A stretch of DNA of 64,000 nucleotides from Streptomyces sp. NBC_00554 (GTDB lineage: Bacteria > Actinomycetota > Actinomycetes > Streptomycetales > Streptomycetaceae): NCBI RefSeq assembly GCF_041431135.1, contig NZ_CP107799.1, forward strand, positions 5,766,001-5,830,000. The letters run 5' to 3'. Numbering within the stretch: the stretch's first letter is position 1; every line of letters begins with the position of its first letter. A program made the translations under genes and the position numbers. The notes beneath the pieces are model-generated. The model did no database searches. It was not told the DNA's origin and was given only the letters and a program-made list of their open reading frames with translations. Positions 15,499-24,254 of this stretch are shown one piece after another.

Positions 15499-16689
15499 GT
15501 GCAGAACGAACGCCCCCTGGTAGGCCGTCGAGGCATCCTCATCGGTGCCGCAGCAGGCCTCGTGGCCGGCTCTCTCGCCGCGTGCTCGGCCGACGCGGTA
15601 CGGGCCGCCCCGGCGACGCCGAACGGGGGAGGAAGCCGGGGCGCCGACCTCGATGTCGTCGTCATCGGTGCGGGAGTCGCCGGGCTGAGCAGCGCCCGGG
15701 TGCTGGCGGACGCGGGGAAGTCAGTCGTGGTCGTCGAGGCCCGGAACCGTATCGGCGGCCGCATGTGGACCGACCGGAGCACGATGTCGGTACCGGTCGA
15801 GCGCGGGCCGGAGTTCATCCACGGCACGATGGCCTCGACCTGGGAACTGGTCCGCGAGCAGGGACTGAAGACCCACGGCCACACCGTCACGATCTCCCGT
15901 ACGCGACCGGGCGGCCCCTGGCACAAGAGCACCGAACCCGCCGAACCCTCCTACGTCAACTTCCGCGTCATCGGCGGCTACAACCAGGTCCTTGTCCCTC
16001 TCGCCGACAAGCTGTCCATCCAACTCGGCACGGTGGTAAGGCGCGTGGAGCACTCGACCGCCGGAGTCGTCGTCCACGCCGAGCGGCAGGGGCGCCCCGT
16101 CACCTACCGGGCCCGCTCGGTGGTGGTGGCCCTGCCGGTCGCCGTACTGGCCGCCGGCGCCGTCGAGTTCTCCCCGGCGCTGCCGGCCGCGAAGGTGGAC
16201 GCCTTCAGGGCCGTACGGCCGGTCGTGGTGTCGAAGGTCCTCATGGAGTTCGCCAGGCCGGTGATCCCGGAGGACGCCGACGACATCGTCGAGGCCGGCG
16301 TGCCGTGGTACCTGTGGAACGCCTCCAAAGGGGTGCCCGGTTTCTCGGGGCAGGTCGTCGATATGGGGGCGGACGGGGGCGAGGCCAGACGCCTGCTGGC
16401 GCTGCCCGCCGACCGCCGGCACCGGGAAGTCCTCGACGTGATCCGGGGCGTGGCGGGCGACCGCAGGCTCGAACCCGTCAAGGTCATCGAGCACGAATGG
16501 GCCAAGGACCCGTTCGCCCGCGCCGCCTTCTCGGAGGAGGACGCCCCGGGCGCCCGGGAGATCTACGAGCCGGTCAACGACACCCTCTTCTGGGCCGGCG
16601 TCATCACCGACCAGGTCGACTACTCCCACGACAGCGGCAAGGAGACCGCCACCGAACTGCTCGAGCGGCTGGGCCGGCCCGCAAAATAG
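15499..16689 (+). CDS. FAD-dependent amine oxidase, Tat lipoprotein
   Basis: 396 aa. The N-terminus has a twin-arginine motif (GRRGILIG), a hydrophobic stretch and a lipobox (SLAAC), so the mature enzyme should be folded, exported and lipid-anchored. FAD-binding GxGxxG lies in VVIGAGVAGLSSARVL, followed by GGRMWT. The C-terminus reads LFWAGVITDQVDYSHDSG, where flavin amine oxidases usually have an AGE(H)T box and a GAxxSG segment, so FAD contacts there are atypical. It may oxidise a polyamine or aromatic amine. Confidence 0.85.
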   Translation: MQNERPLVGRRGILIGAAAGLVAGSLAACSADAVRAAPATPNGGGSRGADLDVVVIGAGVAGLSSARVLADAGKSVVVVEARNRIGGRMWTDRSTMSVPVERGPEFIHGTMASTWELVREQGLKTHGHTVTISRTRPGGPWHKSTEPAEPSYVNFRVIGGYNQVLVPLADKLSIQLGTVVRRVEHSTAGVVVHAERQGRPVTYRARSVVVALPVAVLAAGAVEFSPALPAAKVDAFRAVRPVVVSKVLMEFARPVIPEDADDIVEAGVPWYLWNASKGVPGFSGQVVDMGADGGEARRLLALPADRRHREVLDVIRGVAGDRRLEPVKVIEHEWAKDPFARAAFSEEDAPGAREIYEPVNDTLFWAGVITDQVDYSHDSGKETATELLERLGRPAK

Positions 16690-16700
16690 GCCTCTTCCCA

Positions 16701-16745
16701 ATAGCCTTCATAGCCTTCGTAGCCCTCATAGCCCTCATGGCCCTC
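16701..16745. repeat. Five tandem 9-bp repeats downstream of the amine oxidase
   Basis: Units ATAGCCTTC, ATAGCCTTC, GTAGCCCTC, ATAGCCCTC, ATGGCCCTC fill the short gap between two convergent genes. No hairpin is formed. Confidence 0.7.
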
Positions 16746-16753
16746 TTCCGAAG

Positions 16754-18565
16754 TCAGCCCAGCGGTACGCGTCTGAAGCTGCCCGCGACCCGCAGGTCCG
16801 CCTCGATCCGGCCGGCTGTGGCGTGGAGTTCGGGCAGGATGTCGCGGACGCACTCCTCGGCGGTACGGCGGCTGCTGTGCAGGGCGACGTTCACCGCGGC
16901 GACGACCTGCCCGCCGCGCTGCCGCACCGGAACGGCGACGGAGCGCAGCCCATACTCCAACTCTTCGTCGACCAGGGCGTATCCGGCTTCCCGTACGTGG
17001 TCCAGTTCGGCCCGCAGCCGTGCGGGATCCGTGATCGTACGAGGGGTCAGCGGGAGCAGTTCCGGAAGGTGGGGGTCGGGGAGGTCGGCGAGCAGTACGC
17101 GGCCGAGTGAGGTCGCGTACGCGGGCAGCCGGGTGCCGACGGTGATGTTGACGCTCATCACGCGGGTGGTGGCGACGCGGCCGGTGTACTGGATCTCGTC
17201 GCCGATCAGGACCGCCAGCGACGCCGATTCGTGCAGCCGGTGCGCGAGTTCGGTGAGGTGCGGGGCCGCGATGTCGGGGAGCGAGGTCCGGGACAGCGGA
17301 GGGAAGCCGAGGCCCAGGACGCGCGGAGTGAGCCGGAAGACGCGGCCGTGCGTGGTGACGTAGCCGAGGTGTTCCAGGGTGATCAGGGCGCGCCGGGCGG
17401 TCGCGCGGGCGAGGCCGGTGGCCTGGGCGACCTCCGTGAGGGTCAGCTCGGCGCGGCCCTCGCCGAAGGAGGTGATCACGGTCAGGCCGCGGGCCAGCGA
17501 CTCGATGAACTCCCGGCCCAGTTCCTGCTTGGAGGCGCCGGTCCAGGCGGCGAGGCCGGAAGGAGCGGCCGGTACGGCGGGCGGGGCCTCGCGCAGTTCC
17601 CGTTCCATCGCGGCGACCGCCACCCGCAGCCGCGGCAGCAGCGTGTCCCGCAGGCCGGCTGCGGTGTGCCGGCTGGTGTGGCTCACCACGCTCACCACGC
17701 AGGCGATGTGCCCATCCGCCCGTACGGGCAGCGAAAGGGCGACGAGCCCCGGCTCGATGAGCTGGTCGTCGAGCGACCATCCGTCCTTCCGGGCCTCGTC
17801 CGTACGCACCTCGAAGTCCTCGCCAACGGTGGCGACTTGGACCGGCGGGGCGCCACGGGTCGCTCGATCACGGTCCCCCGACTCGCCCGGCCCGGACGGG
17901 ACTTCGGCGAACGGCCGGCTCCGTGCCGGTACGGCGGGGAACCCCCGGTCCTCCGGATCGGCCGCCCGGCGTTCGTGCCACCGCGCCCACTCCGTCTCGC
18001 CCCACTCGGTGGCGAACAGCGGGCCGGGGGCGGTGCGTTCGGCGGGCAGCAGGTCGCCGATGCGGAAGCTCAGGGACATGGCGCGGCGCCGGGTCGCCTG
18101 GTGGATGAAGCGGATGCCGTCCCGGTCACCGACGGCGAGGGACACCGACTCGTCGAGCTCGTCGGCGAGGGCGTCGGCGTGCGCGTCCAGGAGACGGGGG
18201 AGGCGGAGGGCGCCGAGGTAGGCGTTGCCGAGTTCCATCAGACGCGGGGCGAGTACGGCGTCCCGGCCGTCGAGTCGTACGTACCCCATGCGCGCGAGCG
18301 TGGCGGTGATCCGGTCGACGGTGGAACGCGCGAGCCCGGTGGCCCGCTCGAGCCCGCTGAGACTGGACACACCGTCGGCCACGGTCAGCCGCCGCAGGAC
18401 GGCGATACCGCGCATGAGGGGGGCGACGGCCTCCGCGGGCACGACGGTCCCGGTCATCACGGTTCCGCTTGCGCTCCCGTTGCCGCTCCCGTCCTCGTTA
18501 CTGTCCTCGCTCCCGTTCCCGTCCTCGTTCTCGTCCTCGGGTGCCGGCACGACGTTCGATGGCAT
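16754..18565 (-). CDS. Tandem-fused double IclR-family regulator
   Basis: 603 aa, about twice the usual 250-270 aa of IclR proteins. The ATG at 18565 has GGAGAGCCC just upstream. After an acidic low-complexity leader there are two complete modules. Module 1 (about 50-320) begins LMRGIAVLRRLTVADGVSSL. Module 2 (about 350-600) begins EFIESLARGLTVITSFGEGR. Each has a winged helix and an IclR ligand domain (module 1 IHQATRRRAMSLSFRIGDLL; module 2 IQYTGRVATTRVMSVNITVG). IclR dimers or tetramers often control aromatic-compound catabolism. A covalent tandem would give two operator and two effector sites per chain. No catabolic operon lies beside it. Confidence 0.9.
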   Translation of the reverse strand: MPSNVVPAPEDENEDGNGSEDSNEDGSGNGSASGTVMTGTVVPAEAVAPLMRGIAVLRRLTVADGVSSLSGLERATGLARSTVDRITATLARMGYVRLDGRDAVLAPRLMELGNAYLGALRLPRLLDAHADALADELDESVSLAVGDRDGIRFIHQATRRRAMSLSFRIGDLLPAERTAPGPLFATEWGETEWARWHERRAADPEDRGFPAVPARSRPFAEVPSGPGESGDRDRATRGAPPVQVATVGEDFEVRTDEARKDGWSLDDQLIEPGLVALSLPVRADGHIACVVSVVSHTSRHTAAGLRDTLLPRLRVAVAAMERELREAPPAVPAAPSGLAAWTGASKQELGREFIESLARGLTVITSFGEGRAELTLTEVAQATGLARATARRALITLEHLGYVTTHGRVFRLTPRVLGLGFPPLSRTSLPDIAAPHLTELAHRLHESASLAVLIGDEIQYTGRVATTRVMSVNITVGTRLPAYATSLGRVLLADLPDPHLPELLPLTPRTITDPARLRAELDHVREAGYALVDEELEYGLRSVAVPVRQRGGQVVAAVNVALHSSRRTAEECVRDILPELHATAGRIEADLRVAGSFRRVPLG

Positions 18566-18667
18566 GGGCTCTCCGTTTGCGGCTCTCAGAAGAGACACGG
18601 TAGTGCTTGCCCGGCCACCTCAGCAGGTCCTGAGCAGGTCACCGGCGCAGCAGCGGGCCCGGCCGGC

Positions 18668-19942
18668 TCAGCGTCGGGTGACGTACACCCGGTAGTTCCC
18701 TGAGAGATCCACTCCCGTCACCGTGATCGCGACGCCGGTCTTGGGGTCCTTGAAGGACTCGCCGGGGGTGAAGGGCGCGTCGGAGAGTTCCGCGTGGACG
18801 TTGGGGGAGCGGGTGCAGCCGCCGCTGTCGCGGTGGGAGTCGTACACGGTGACGGGGCCGTTTCCGGTGTCGATGTTCGCGTCGACCTTGTAGATGAGGA
18901 TGCCGGGGCGGCAGACGGCGGCGTCGTTGCCGTCGCGGGTGCGCAGCTCCAGGGCGTACCCCGTCCTGCTGCTGGTCGGCACGAAGACGAGTTTGGCGCC
19001 GCCGGGCTTGGCCAGCGGGGTGAGCGTGTACTCGGTGGTGCCGGGCGACGCCGCACAGGCGACCTGCGTCTCGTCGAGCCAGCCGAGCTTCCACTTGTGC
19101 CAGCCGAGCAGATCGTTCCCGGCCCCCCAGTCCTCGCTCATGATGTCCCAGTGCCCGACCGCGCCCCCGCCGTCCTGGGTGTACAGGTCGGGCAGGCCGA
19201 AGGTGTGGCTGTTCTCGTGGGGGAGTACCCGGTAGCCCGTCTCGTCGTAGGAGCCGGAGCCGTCGTCCTGGCGGCTGTAGACGAAGGACGCGTTGGAGAC
19301 GGCGACGCCGTCGGCGACCGGTGCCTCGGTGTTGCCGGCGAAGGTCACGGACAGGACGGTGTCCAGGGCGGAGGGCCCGGCGTTCGGTGTGACCAGCACG
19401 TTCAGGAGGTCGTACGAGCTGAAATCCACGGTCGGGTCGGCGGCGGCCACGATGTCCTGGACCAGTTCGCGGTACCCGGGGTCGAAGGGCGCGCCGCGCT
19501 CTATGCCGTACGCCTTGAACGGCTTGGGCATCCGCAGCCAGTGCCGTACGGGCGTCTCGGGACGGTAGTCGAGGCGGCCGTAGGAGCCGGTCCTGAACCA
19601 TTCCTGGGTCTGCGGGAAGAACTCCGCGAGGCGGTCCAGCGCGCTGCCCTGGCCGTGCGCGTCGGAGAAGTCGATCATCAGGGTGAGGGCGCGGACGGTG
19701 CCGGTGGAGCGGGCGTACCCGGGGGGCGTCGGGACGCCCTCGCCCATCTGTACGCCCAGTGCGCCGTTGATCATGCAGGGGCCGAGCGCCGTGGAGCGGG
19801 CCAGCGCGATGGAGCCCGCCGTCGTGGAGCCCGCCGTCAGATGTCCGGTGCCGGCGGAGGTGCTGACCGCCAGCGTCAGAACGGCCACCGAGGCGAGCGC
19901 GACCACGCGGCGCGGGCGTATCCGACGGCTGGTCGGCGGCAT
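18668..19942 (-). CDS. Secreted M6-family metalloprotease
   Basis: 424 aa with an Arg-rich N-terminus and a hydrophobic signal segment (VVALASVAVLTLAVSTSA). The catalytic motif is VLPHENSHTFGLPDLY, which fits HExxH plus the third zinc-ligand region. The Met-turn lies in GHWDIMSEDWG. This matches the immune-inhibitor-A-like M6 peptidases, extracellular zinc proteases. It is divergent from a TetR gene, and a consensus Crp-type box lies 120 bp upstream of the start. Confidence 0.9.
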   Translation of the reverse strand: MPPTSRRIRPRRVVALASVAVLTLAVSTSAGTGHLTAGSTTAGSIALARSTALGPCMINGALGVQMGEGVPTPPGYARSTGTVRALTLMIDFSDAHGQGSALDRLAEFFPQTQEWFRTGSYGRLDYRPETPVRHWLRMPKPFKAYGIERGAPFDPGYRELVQDIVAAADPTVDFSSYDLLNVLVTPNAGPSALDTVLSVTFAGNTEAPVADGVAVSNASFVYSRQDDGSGSYDETGYRVLPHENSHTFGLPDLYTQDGGGAVGHWDIMSEDWGAGNDLLGWHKWKLGWLDETQVACAASPGTTEYTLTPLAKPGGAKLVFVPTSSRTGYALELRTRDGNDAAVCRPGILIYKVDANIDTGNGPVTVYDSHRDSGGCTRSPNVHAELSDAPFTPGESFKDPKTGVAITVTGVDLSGNYRVYVTRR

Positions 19943-20062
19943 ACGGACCCCTTCGCTCGACGGCAGCCGCCGGTCACCGGCTGCACCCTTTCGATCACCC
20001 TGTGGCGAGGGGTGCGCGGGCGCGCGCTGGACGAGTCCGATCGTGGGTTTCTTGCCGGAGGA

Positions 20063-20082
20063 GATGTGACTCAGGTCACATC
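20063..20082. promoter_or_regulatory. Crp/Fnr-type palindrome (TGTGA-N6-TCACA)
   Basis: GATGTGAC-TCAG-GTCACATC has perfect 8-bp arms and contains the exact TGTGA-N6-TCACA consensus. It lies in the 273-bp divergent region between the M6 protease and the TetR gene, 120 bp from one start and 133 bp from the other. Streptomyces Crp binds GTG-N6-GNCAC-like sites, so either or both genes may be Crp targets. Confidence 0.6.
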
Positions 20083-20215
20083 GAAGGTAGGAAATAACCG
20101 GGGATCGTTTCCCCGTTTAGCCATGTGTCCGAGCGAAGCGGGGAGTGAATCCCCGGATCGCAATCCGGCCGTCATCTACGTGAACGGCCGTCCAACTACC
20201 TACGAGGAGTACGCC

Positions 20216-20860
20216 GTGGAGACCGCAACCCGAGTGCAGCGTCGAGTGCCCCGGCCGCGCGCCGATGCCCTGCGCAACCGGGAGCGGATCGTCGCCGCCG
20301 CTCGCGAGATGTTCGTCGAGTTCGGCCCCGAGGTGCCGTTCGACGAGATCGCCCGCCGGGCCGGTGTCGGCAACGCCACGGTGTACCGCAACTTCCCCGA
20401 CCGCGACGCACTGGCACGTGAGGTCGTCTGCTCGGTCATGGACCGCACGTCGGAGCGGGCCGAGTCGGCGATCGCCGCGGGGGGCGACGCCTTCGAGGCG
20501 CTGAGCGACTTCGTGCACTTCTCGGCGGACGAGCGGATCGGCGCCCTGTGCCCGATGCTCTCCGAGGGCTTCGACCAGAACCACCCGGACCTCGTCGCCG
20601 CGCGCGACCGGACCACGGGACTGATCGAGGAGCTCATGGCCCGCGCCCGCGAGTCCGGCCAACTGCGCCCCGACGTCGAGTTCGGCGACCTCATGATCGC
20701 CGTCACCCAGCTCACCAGGCCGCTGCCCGGTGGGGCGTGCCAGGGCATCGACCGCTTCGTACACCGTCACCTGCAGCTGTTCCTGGACGGTATGCGGGCT
20801 CCGGCCCGCTCCGAACTCACCGGAGTGGCCGCGACCGTGGAGGACATGCGACGAGCGTGA
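20216..20860 (+). CDS. TetR-family regulator
   Basis: 214 aa. The GTG at 20216 has GAGGAG at 6-7 nt, so the long upstream open frame is not coding. The helix-turn-helix domain (about 18-65) reads NRERIVAAAREMFVEFGPEV, then IARRAGVGNATVYRNFPDRD. The C-terminal ligand domain has the TetR_C_33-like pattern (ERIGALCPMLSEGFDQNHPD). It lies 161 bp upstream of a DHA2 drug exporter on the same strand and is the probable regulator of that exporter. Confidence 0.92.
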   Translation: METATRVQRRVPRPRADALRNRERIVAAAREMFVEFGPEVPFDEIARRAGVGNATVYRNFPDRDALAREVVCSVMDRTSERAESAIAAGGDAFEALSDFVHFSADERIGALCPMLSEGFDQNHPDLVAARDRTTGLIEELMARARESGQLRPDVEFGDLMIAVTQLTRPLPGGACQGIDRFVHRHLQLFLDGMRAPARSELTGVAATVEDMRRA

Positions 20861-21021
20861 GCGATTAGTCCCGCGCGGAGCGCCGGTCAGAACCTCAGAC
20901 CTCAGACCTCAGAAGACTGCAGACCTCAAAAGACCGCAGAACCAAGTCCCTCAGTACTCAGAACTCTCTCTCATCCTTCTCATCCTTATTTTCGCTACGA
21001 AGTCCCGGAGTGGGTATCCCC

Positions 21022-22569
21022 ATGTCTGAAACAGGAAAGTCGACAGCAATGTCCGACGCCGGATCAGCACATTCGAACCGCTGGAAAGCGCTCACCTTCA
21101 TCGCGCTCGCCCAGCTGATGGTCGTCCTCGACGCCACCATCGTGAACATCGCGTTGCCCTCCGCCCAGCAGGACCTGGGGATATCGGACGGCAACCGGCA
21201 GTGGGTCATCACGGCCTACGCCCTCGCCTTCGGTGGTCTGCTGCTCTTCGGCGGTCGTATCGCCGACCTGTGGGGCCGCAAGCGCACCTTTGTCGCCGGT
21301 CTGATCGGTTTCGCAGGCGCGTCCGCCATCGGCGGCGCGGCCACGAACGAGGCGATGATGCTCGGCGCCCGCGCCCTGCAGGGTGCCTTCGGCGCGCTGC
21401 TCGCGCCCGCCGCGCTCTCGCTGCTCGCCGTGATGTTCACGGAGCCCAAGGAGCGCGCCAAGGCGTTCGGCATCTACGGCGCGATCGCCGGTGGTGGCGG
21501 TGCCGTGGGCTTCATCCTCGGCGGCGTTCTCACCGAGTACCTCGACTGGCGCTGGACGTTCTTCGTGAACATCCCGTTCGCGATCATCGCCGCCGTCGGC
21601 GCGTACTTCGTCATCCGTGAGCCGGCCGGTGGCCGCAACCGCTCGCCGCTCGACATCCCCGGCGTCGTCCTGTCCGTCCTCGGTCTGGTCACGCTCGTCT
21701 ACGCCTTCACCCGCGCCGAGTCCGACGGCTGGGGCGACTCCGTGACGCTCAGCCTGTTCGCCGCCTCGGTGGTCCTGCTCGCCGGGTTCGTCTTCACCGA
21801 GTCCCGGGTCAAGGCCCCGCTGCTGCCGCTCCGTGTCATCACCGAGCGCAACCGCGGCGGCGTCTACCTCTCGCTCGGCCTCGCGATCATCGCGATGTTC
21901 GGCCTGTTCCTCTTCCTGACCTACTACCTGCAGATCGTGAAGGGCTACTCGCCGGTCAAGACCGGCTTCGCCTTCCTGCCGATGATCGCGGGCATGATGG
22001 TGGGCTCCACCCAGATCGGCACCCGGCTGATGACCCGGGTCGCCCCGCGCCTGCTGATGGGCCCGGGCTTCCTGGTCGCCGCGCTCGGCATGCTGTTCCT
22101 GACCCAGCTGGAGATCGGTTCCTCGTACGCCGGCGTGATCCTGCCCGGCATGGTGCTGCTCGGTCTCGGTATGGGTACGGCGTTCATGCCCGCCATGTCC
22201 CTGGCCACGTTCGGCATCGAGCCGCGTGACGCCGGTGTCGCCTCCGCGATGGTCAACACCTCGCAGCAGGTGGGCGGCGCGATCGGTACGGCCCTGCTGA
22301 ACACGATCGCCGCCTCGGCGACGACCTCGTACATCAAGGACCACATCGGCGGCGCCGGTTCCCAGGCCCAGCAGCAGCTGGTCCAACTCGAGGGCCAGGT
22401 GCACGGCTACACCAACGCGATCTGGTTCGCCGTCGGCATCCTCGTGCTCGCCGCGACGGTCGCCGCGACCCTCATCAACACCGGCCGCCCGGACGTCACT
22501 TCGGCCTCCGGCGAGGGTGCTGGCGAGGGCGCCGAGGACGAGGTGAAGGTGCCGGTGATCGCCCACTGA
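21022..22569 (+). CDS. DHA2-family MFS drug/H+ antiporter (14 TM)
   Basis: 515 aa from the ATG at 21022, with CGGAG upstream. Fourteen hydrophobic segments. TM1 has the DHA2 motif LDATIVNIALPS; the loop after TM2 has GGRIADLWGRK (motif A); TM5 has motif C-like GGGGAVGFILGG. It is similar to EmrB/QacA exporters, which expel hydrophobic cations or antibiotics using the proton gradient. The TetR gene upstream is the likely repressor. The C-terminus is a short acidic Gly-rich tail. Confidence 0.93.
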   Translation: MSETGKSTAMSDAGSAHSNRWKALTFIALAQLMVVLDATIVNIALPSAQQDLGISDGNRQWVITAYALAFGGLLLFGGRIADLWGRKRTFVAGLIGFAGASAIGGAATNEAMMLGARALQGAFGALLAPAALSLLAVMFTEPKERAKAFGIYGAIAGGGGAVGFILGGVLTEYLDWRWTFFVNIPFAIIAAVGAYFVIREPAGGRNRSPLDIPGVVLSVLGLVTLVYAFTRAESDGWGDSVTLSLFAASVVLLAGFVFTESRVKAPLLPLRVITERNRGGVYLSLGLAIIAMFGLFLFLTYYLQIVKGYSPVKTGFAFLPMIAGMMVGSTQIGTRLMTRVAPRLLMGPGFLVAALGMLFLTQLEIGSSYAGVILPGMVLLGLGMGTAFMPAMSLATFGIEPRDAGVASAMVNTSQQVGGAIGTALLNTIAASATTSYIKDHIGGAGSQAQQQLVQLEGQVHGYTNAIWFAVGILVLAATVAATLINTGRPDVTSASGEGAGEGAEDEVKVPVIAH

Positions 22570-22644
22570 TCACCCGTACCGCCGGCATTCCGGGTACTTC
22601 GCGTACGGGCGCGGGGTGGGGACGCCTCGCCCGTACGAATCCCA

Positions 22645-22687
22645 GGGTCCGCCCCGGTTCCGAGTTCATCGGAGCCGGGGCGGACCC
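22645..22687. terminator. Bidirectional terminator between convergent MFS and MarR genes
   Basis: A 19-bp stem with a single wobble position (GGGTCCGCCCCGG outer arm, CCGA inner arm) and 5-nt loop GTTCA, lying between the 3' ends of two convergent genes. Confidence 0.75.
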
Positions 22688-22745
22688 GCGTCCGGGCCCT
22701 GCCGCCCTGCCGCCCTGCCGCGCGAGAGCTCCCCACGAGAGAGCT

Positions 22746-23249
22746 CTAGCGAAGCCAGGGCAGGTCCGCGCCCGCGTCCTTCGGCTGGAGCCCTTCGGCG
22801 ATGATCCGCATGGCCTCGCCGAGGGCCTTCTGCTGGTCGGGGGAGAGCCGGTTGAAGAGGGCCTGGCGTACGGCGGCCACATGGCCCGGCGCGGTCCGGC
22901 TCAGGACCTCGTAGCCCTCGTCCGTCAGGACCGCGAACTGTCCGCGCTTGTCGGAGGGGCAGTCCTCGCGCCGCACCCAGCCGCTCTTCTCCAGGCGGGC
23001 CACCGCGTGGGAGAGGCGGGAGCGGGTGATCTTCGCGTTCATGGCCAGCTCGGTCATCCGCAACCGCCTGTGCGGCGCCTCGGCGAGCTGCACGAGCAGG
23101 CCGTAGTAGACGTGCGGCATGCCCGCGTCGCGCTGGAGCTGGCGGTCGAGGTGGTCCTCGAGGAGTGTGGAGGCGTGCATGTAGGCGCGCCACGTGCGCT
23201 GTTCCTCGTCGGTGAGCCAGCGCGTCTCTTGAGCGGATGCCGTGTTCAT
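22746..23249 (-). CDS. MarR-family regulator
   Basis: 167 aa. ATG at 23249; a GTG 9 bp upstream (with AAGGGG) is an alternative start. The winged-helix core is RLRMTELAMNAKITRSRLSH, then AVARLEKSGWVRREDCPSDK, with the wing RGQFAVLTDEGYEVL. It is divergent from a class III extradiol dioxygenase-like gene. MarR/dioxygenase pairs of this kind often respond to quinones or catechols. The 150-bp region between them is AT-rich for this genome and holds an imperfect palindrome. Confidence 0.92.
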   Translation of the reverse strand: MNTASAQETRWLTDEEQRTWRAYMHASTLLEDHLDRQLQRDAGMPHVYYGLLVQLAEAPHRRLRMTELAMNAKITRSRLSHAVARLEKSGWVRREDCPSDKRGQFAVLTDEGYEVLSRTAPGHVAAVRQALFNRLSPDQQKALGEAMRIIAEGLQPKDAGADLPWLR

Positions 23250-23308
23250 GTACTCCACTGTACGAGCCCCTTCTTGAAAATTAAACAAATGGGGACTAAG
23301 GTGAGATG

Positions 23309-23334
23309 TTGATATTGAGAGTTCAAGTATCGAG
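23309..23334. promoter_or_regulatory. Imperfect palindrome, candidate MarR operator
   Basis: TTGATATTGA and TTCAAGTATCGA form diverged inverted arms (T-GATA-TTGA against TCGATACTTGAA) in the AT-rich divergent region between MarR and the dioxygenase. Confidence 0.35.
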
Positions 23335-23399
23335 TCCTTCGGGTCGCTGATCGAAGCCCGAGGGCGTGTGATCGAACCCGTTGGGAGGGAGCCGCCGCC

Positions 23400-24218
23400 G
23401 TGTCCGCTGCCACGTCCGTCGCCACCGAGGAGCGTGCCCCGCTGGAGCGCATGCCCGCCCTCTATCTCAGTCATGGTGCCCCGCCGCTCGCCGACGACCC
23501 GGTCTGGCCCGGCCAGCTCGCCGACTGGTCCGCCGGCCTGCCGCGCCCCAAGGCGATCCTGATGGTCTCCGCCCACTGGGAAGAGGCCCCTCTCGCCCTC
23601 GGCGCCGTCGAGACCGTCCCCCTCGTCTACGACTTCTGGGGCTTCCCCCAGCACTACTACCAGGTGCGGTACGCGGCTCCAGGCGCCCCCGAACTCGCCG
23701 AGTCCGTACGGAAGCTGCTGCGCGCCCCCGGCACCCCGGTGCAGGACATCCCGGACCGCGGACTCGACCACGGCGCGTACGTCCCGCTCGTCGAGATGTT
23801 CCCCGAGGCCGACATCCCGGTCCTGCAGATCTCGATGCCGACCCTCGACCCGGTCCGGCTGATGGAGATCGGCAGGAGGCTGGCGCCGCTGCGCGACGAG
23901 GGCGTCCTGATCGTGGGCTCCGGCTTCTTCACGCACAACCTCGCGGCCCTGCGGCACACCGGCGGCGGCGTGCCGTCCTGGTCGAGCGAGTTCGACGACT
24001 GGGGCCACCGCGCACTGGACGCCGGTGACGTGGACGCGCTGCTCGACTTCGAGCGCAAGTCCCCGGCGGGCCGTCTCGCCCACCCGCGCACCGAGCACTT
24101 CGCGCCCCTCTTCGTGACCATGGGCGCGGCGGACGCGGCCGGCGAGCTGGACGGGCAGAAGTCGGTGATCGACGGGTTCTGGATGGGGATGGCGAAGCGG
24201 TCGGTGCAGTTCGGCTGA
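23400..24218 (+). CDS. Class III extradiol ring-cleavage dioxygenase (DODA/YgiD/LigB-like)
   Basis: 272 aa. The GTG is preceded by GGGAGGGAG. Family motifs are visible: LYLSHGAPPL (His25), MVSAHWE (His59), GLDHGAYVPL (His124) and IVGSGFFTHNL. His residues in the first two motifs and the later His/Glu residues bind the metal. The family opens catecholic rings, for example 4,5-cleavage of DOPA. Control by the adjacent MarR protein suggests detoxification of catechols or quinones. Confidence 0.9.
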   Translation: MSAATSVATEERAPLERMPALYLSHGAPPLADDPVWPGQLADWSAGLPRPKAILMVSAHWEEAPLALGAVETVPLVYDFWGFPQHYYQVRYAAPGAPELAESVRKLLRAPGTPVQDIPDRGLDHGAYVPLVEMFPEADIPVLQISMPTLDPVRLMEIGRRLAPLRDEGVLIVGSGFFTHNLAALRHTGGGVPSWSSEFDDWGHRALDAGDVDALLDFERKSPAGRLAHPRTEHFAPLFVTMGAADAAGELDGQKSVIDGFWMGMAKRSVQFG

Positions 24219-24254
24219 GCCCAGCCCAGCCCAGCCCAGCCCGTGCCTGGCGGG

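Noticed and set aside
15438..17363. 641-aa plus frame over the amine oxidase and IclR genes
   Set aside because: Arg/Gly-rich shadow of the real genes, which carry clear domain motifs in other frames.
18794..20215. Long N-terminal extension of the TetR gene (688-aa frame)
   Set aside because: It runs antisense through the M6 protease gene; GTG 20216 has a good ribosome-binding site and begins at the normal TetR N-terminus.
23250..24098. N-terminal extension of the MarR gene (450-aa frame)
   Set aside because: It is antisense to the dioxygenase gene and its composition is that of a shadow frame; the MarR domain starts at 23249.
24219..24243. CCCAG pentanucleotide run after the dioxygenase gene
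   Set aside because: Short simple repeat with no hairpin; no role evident.
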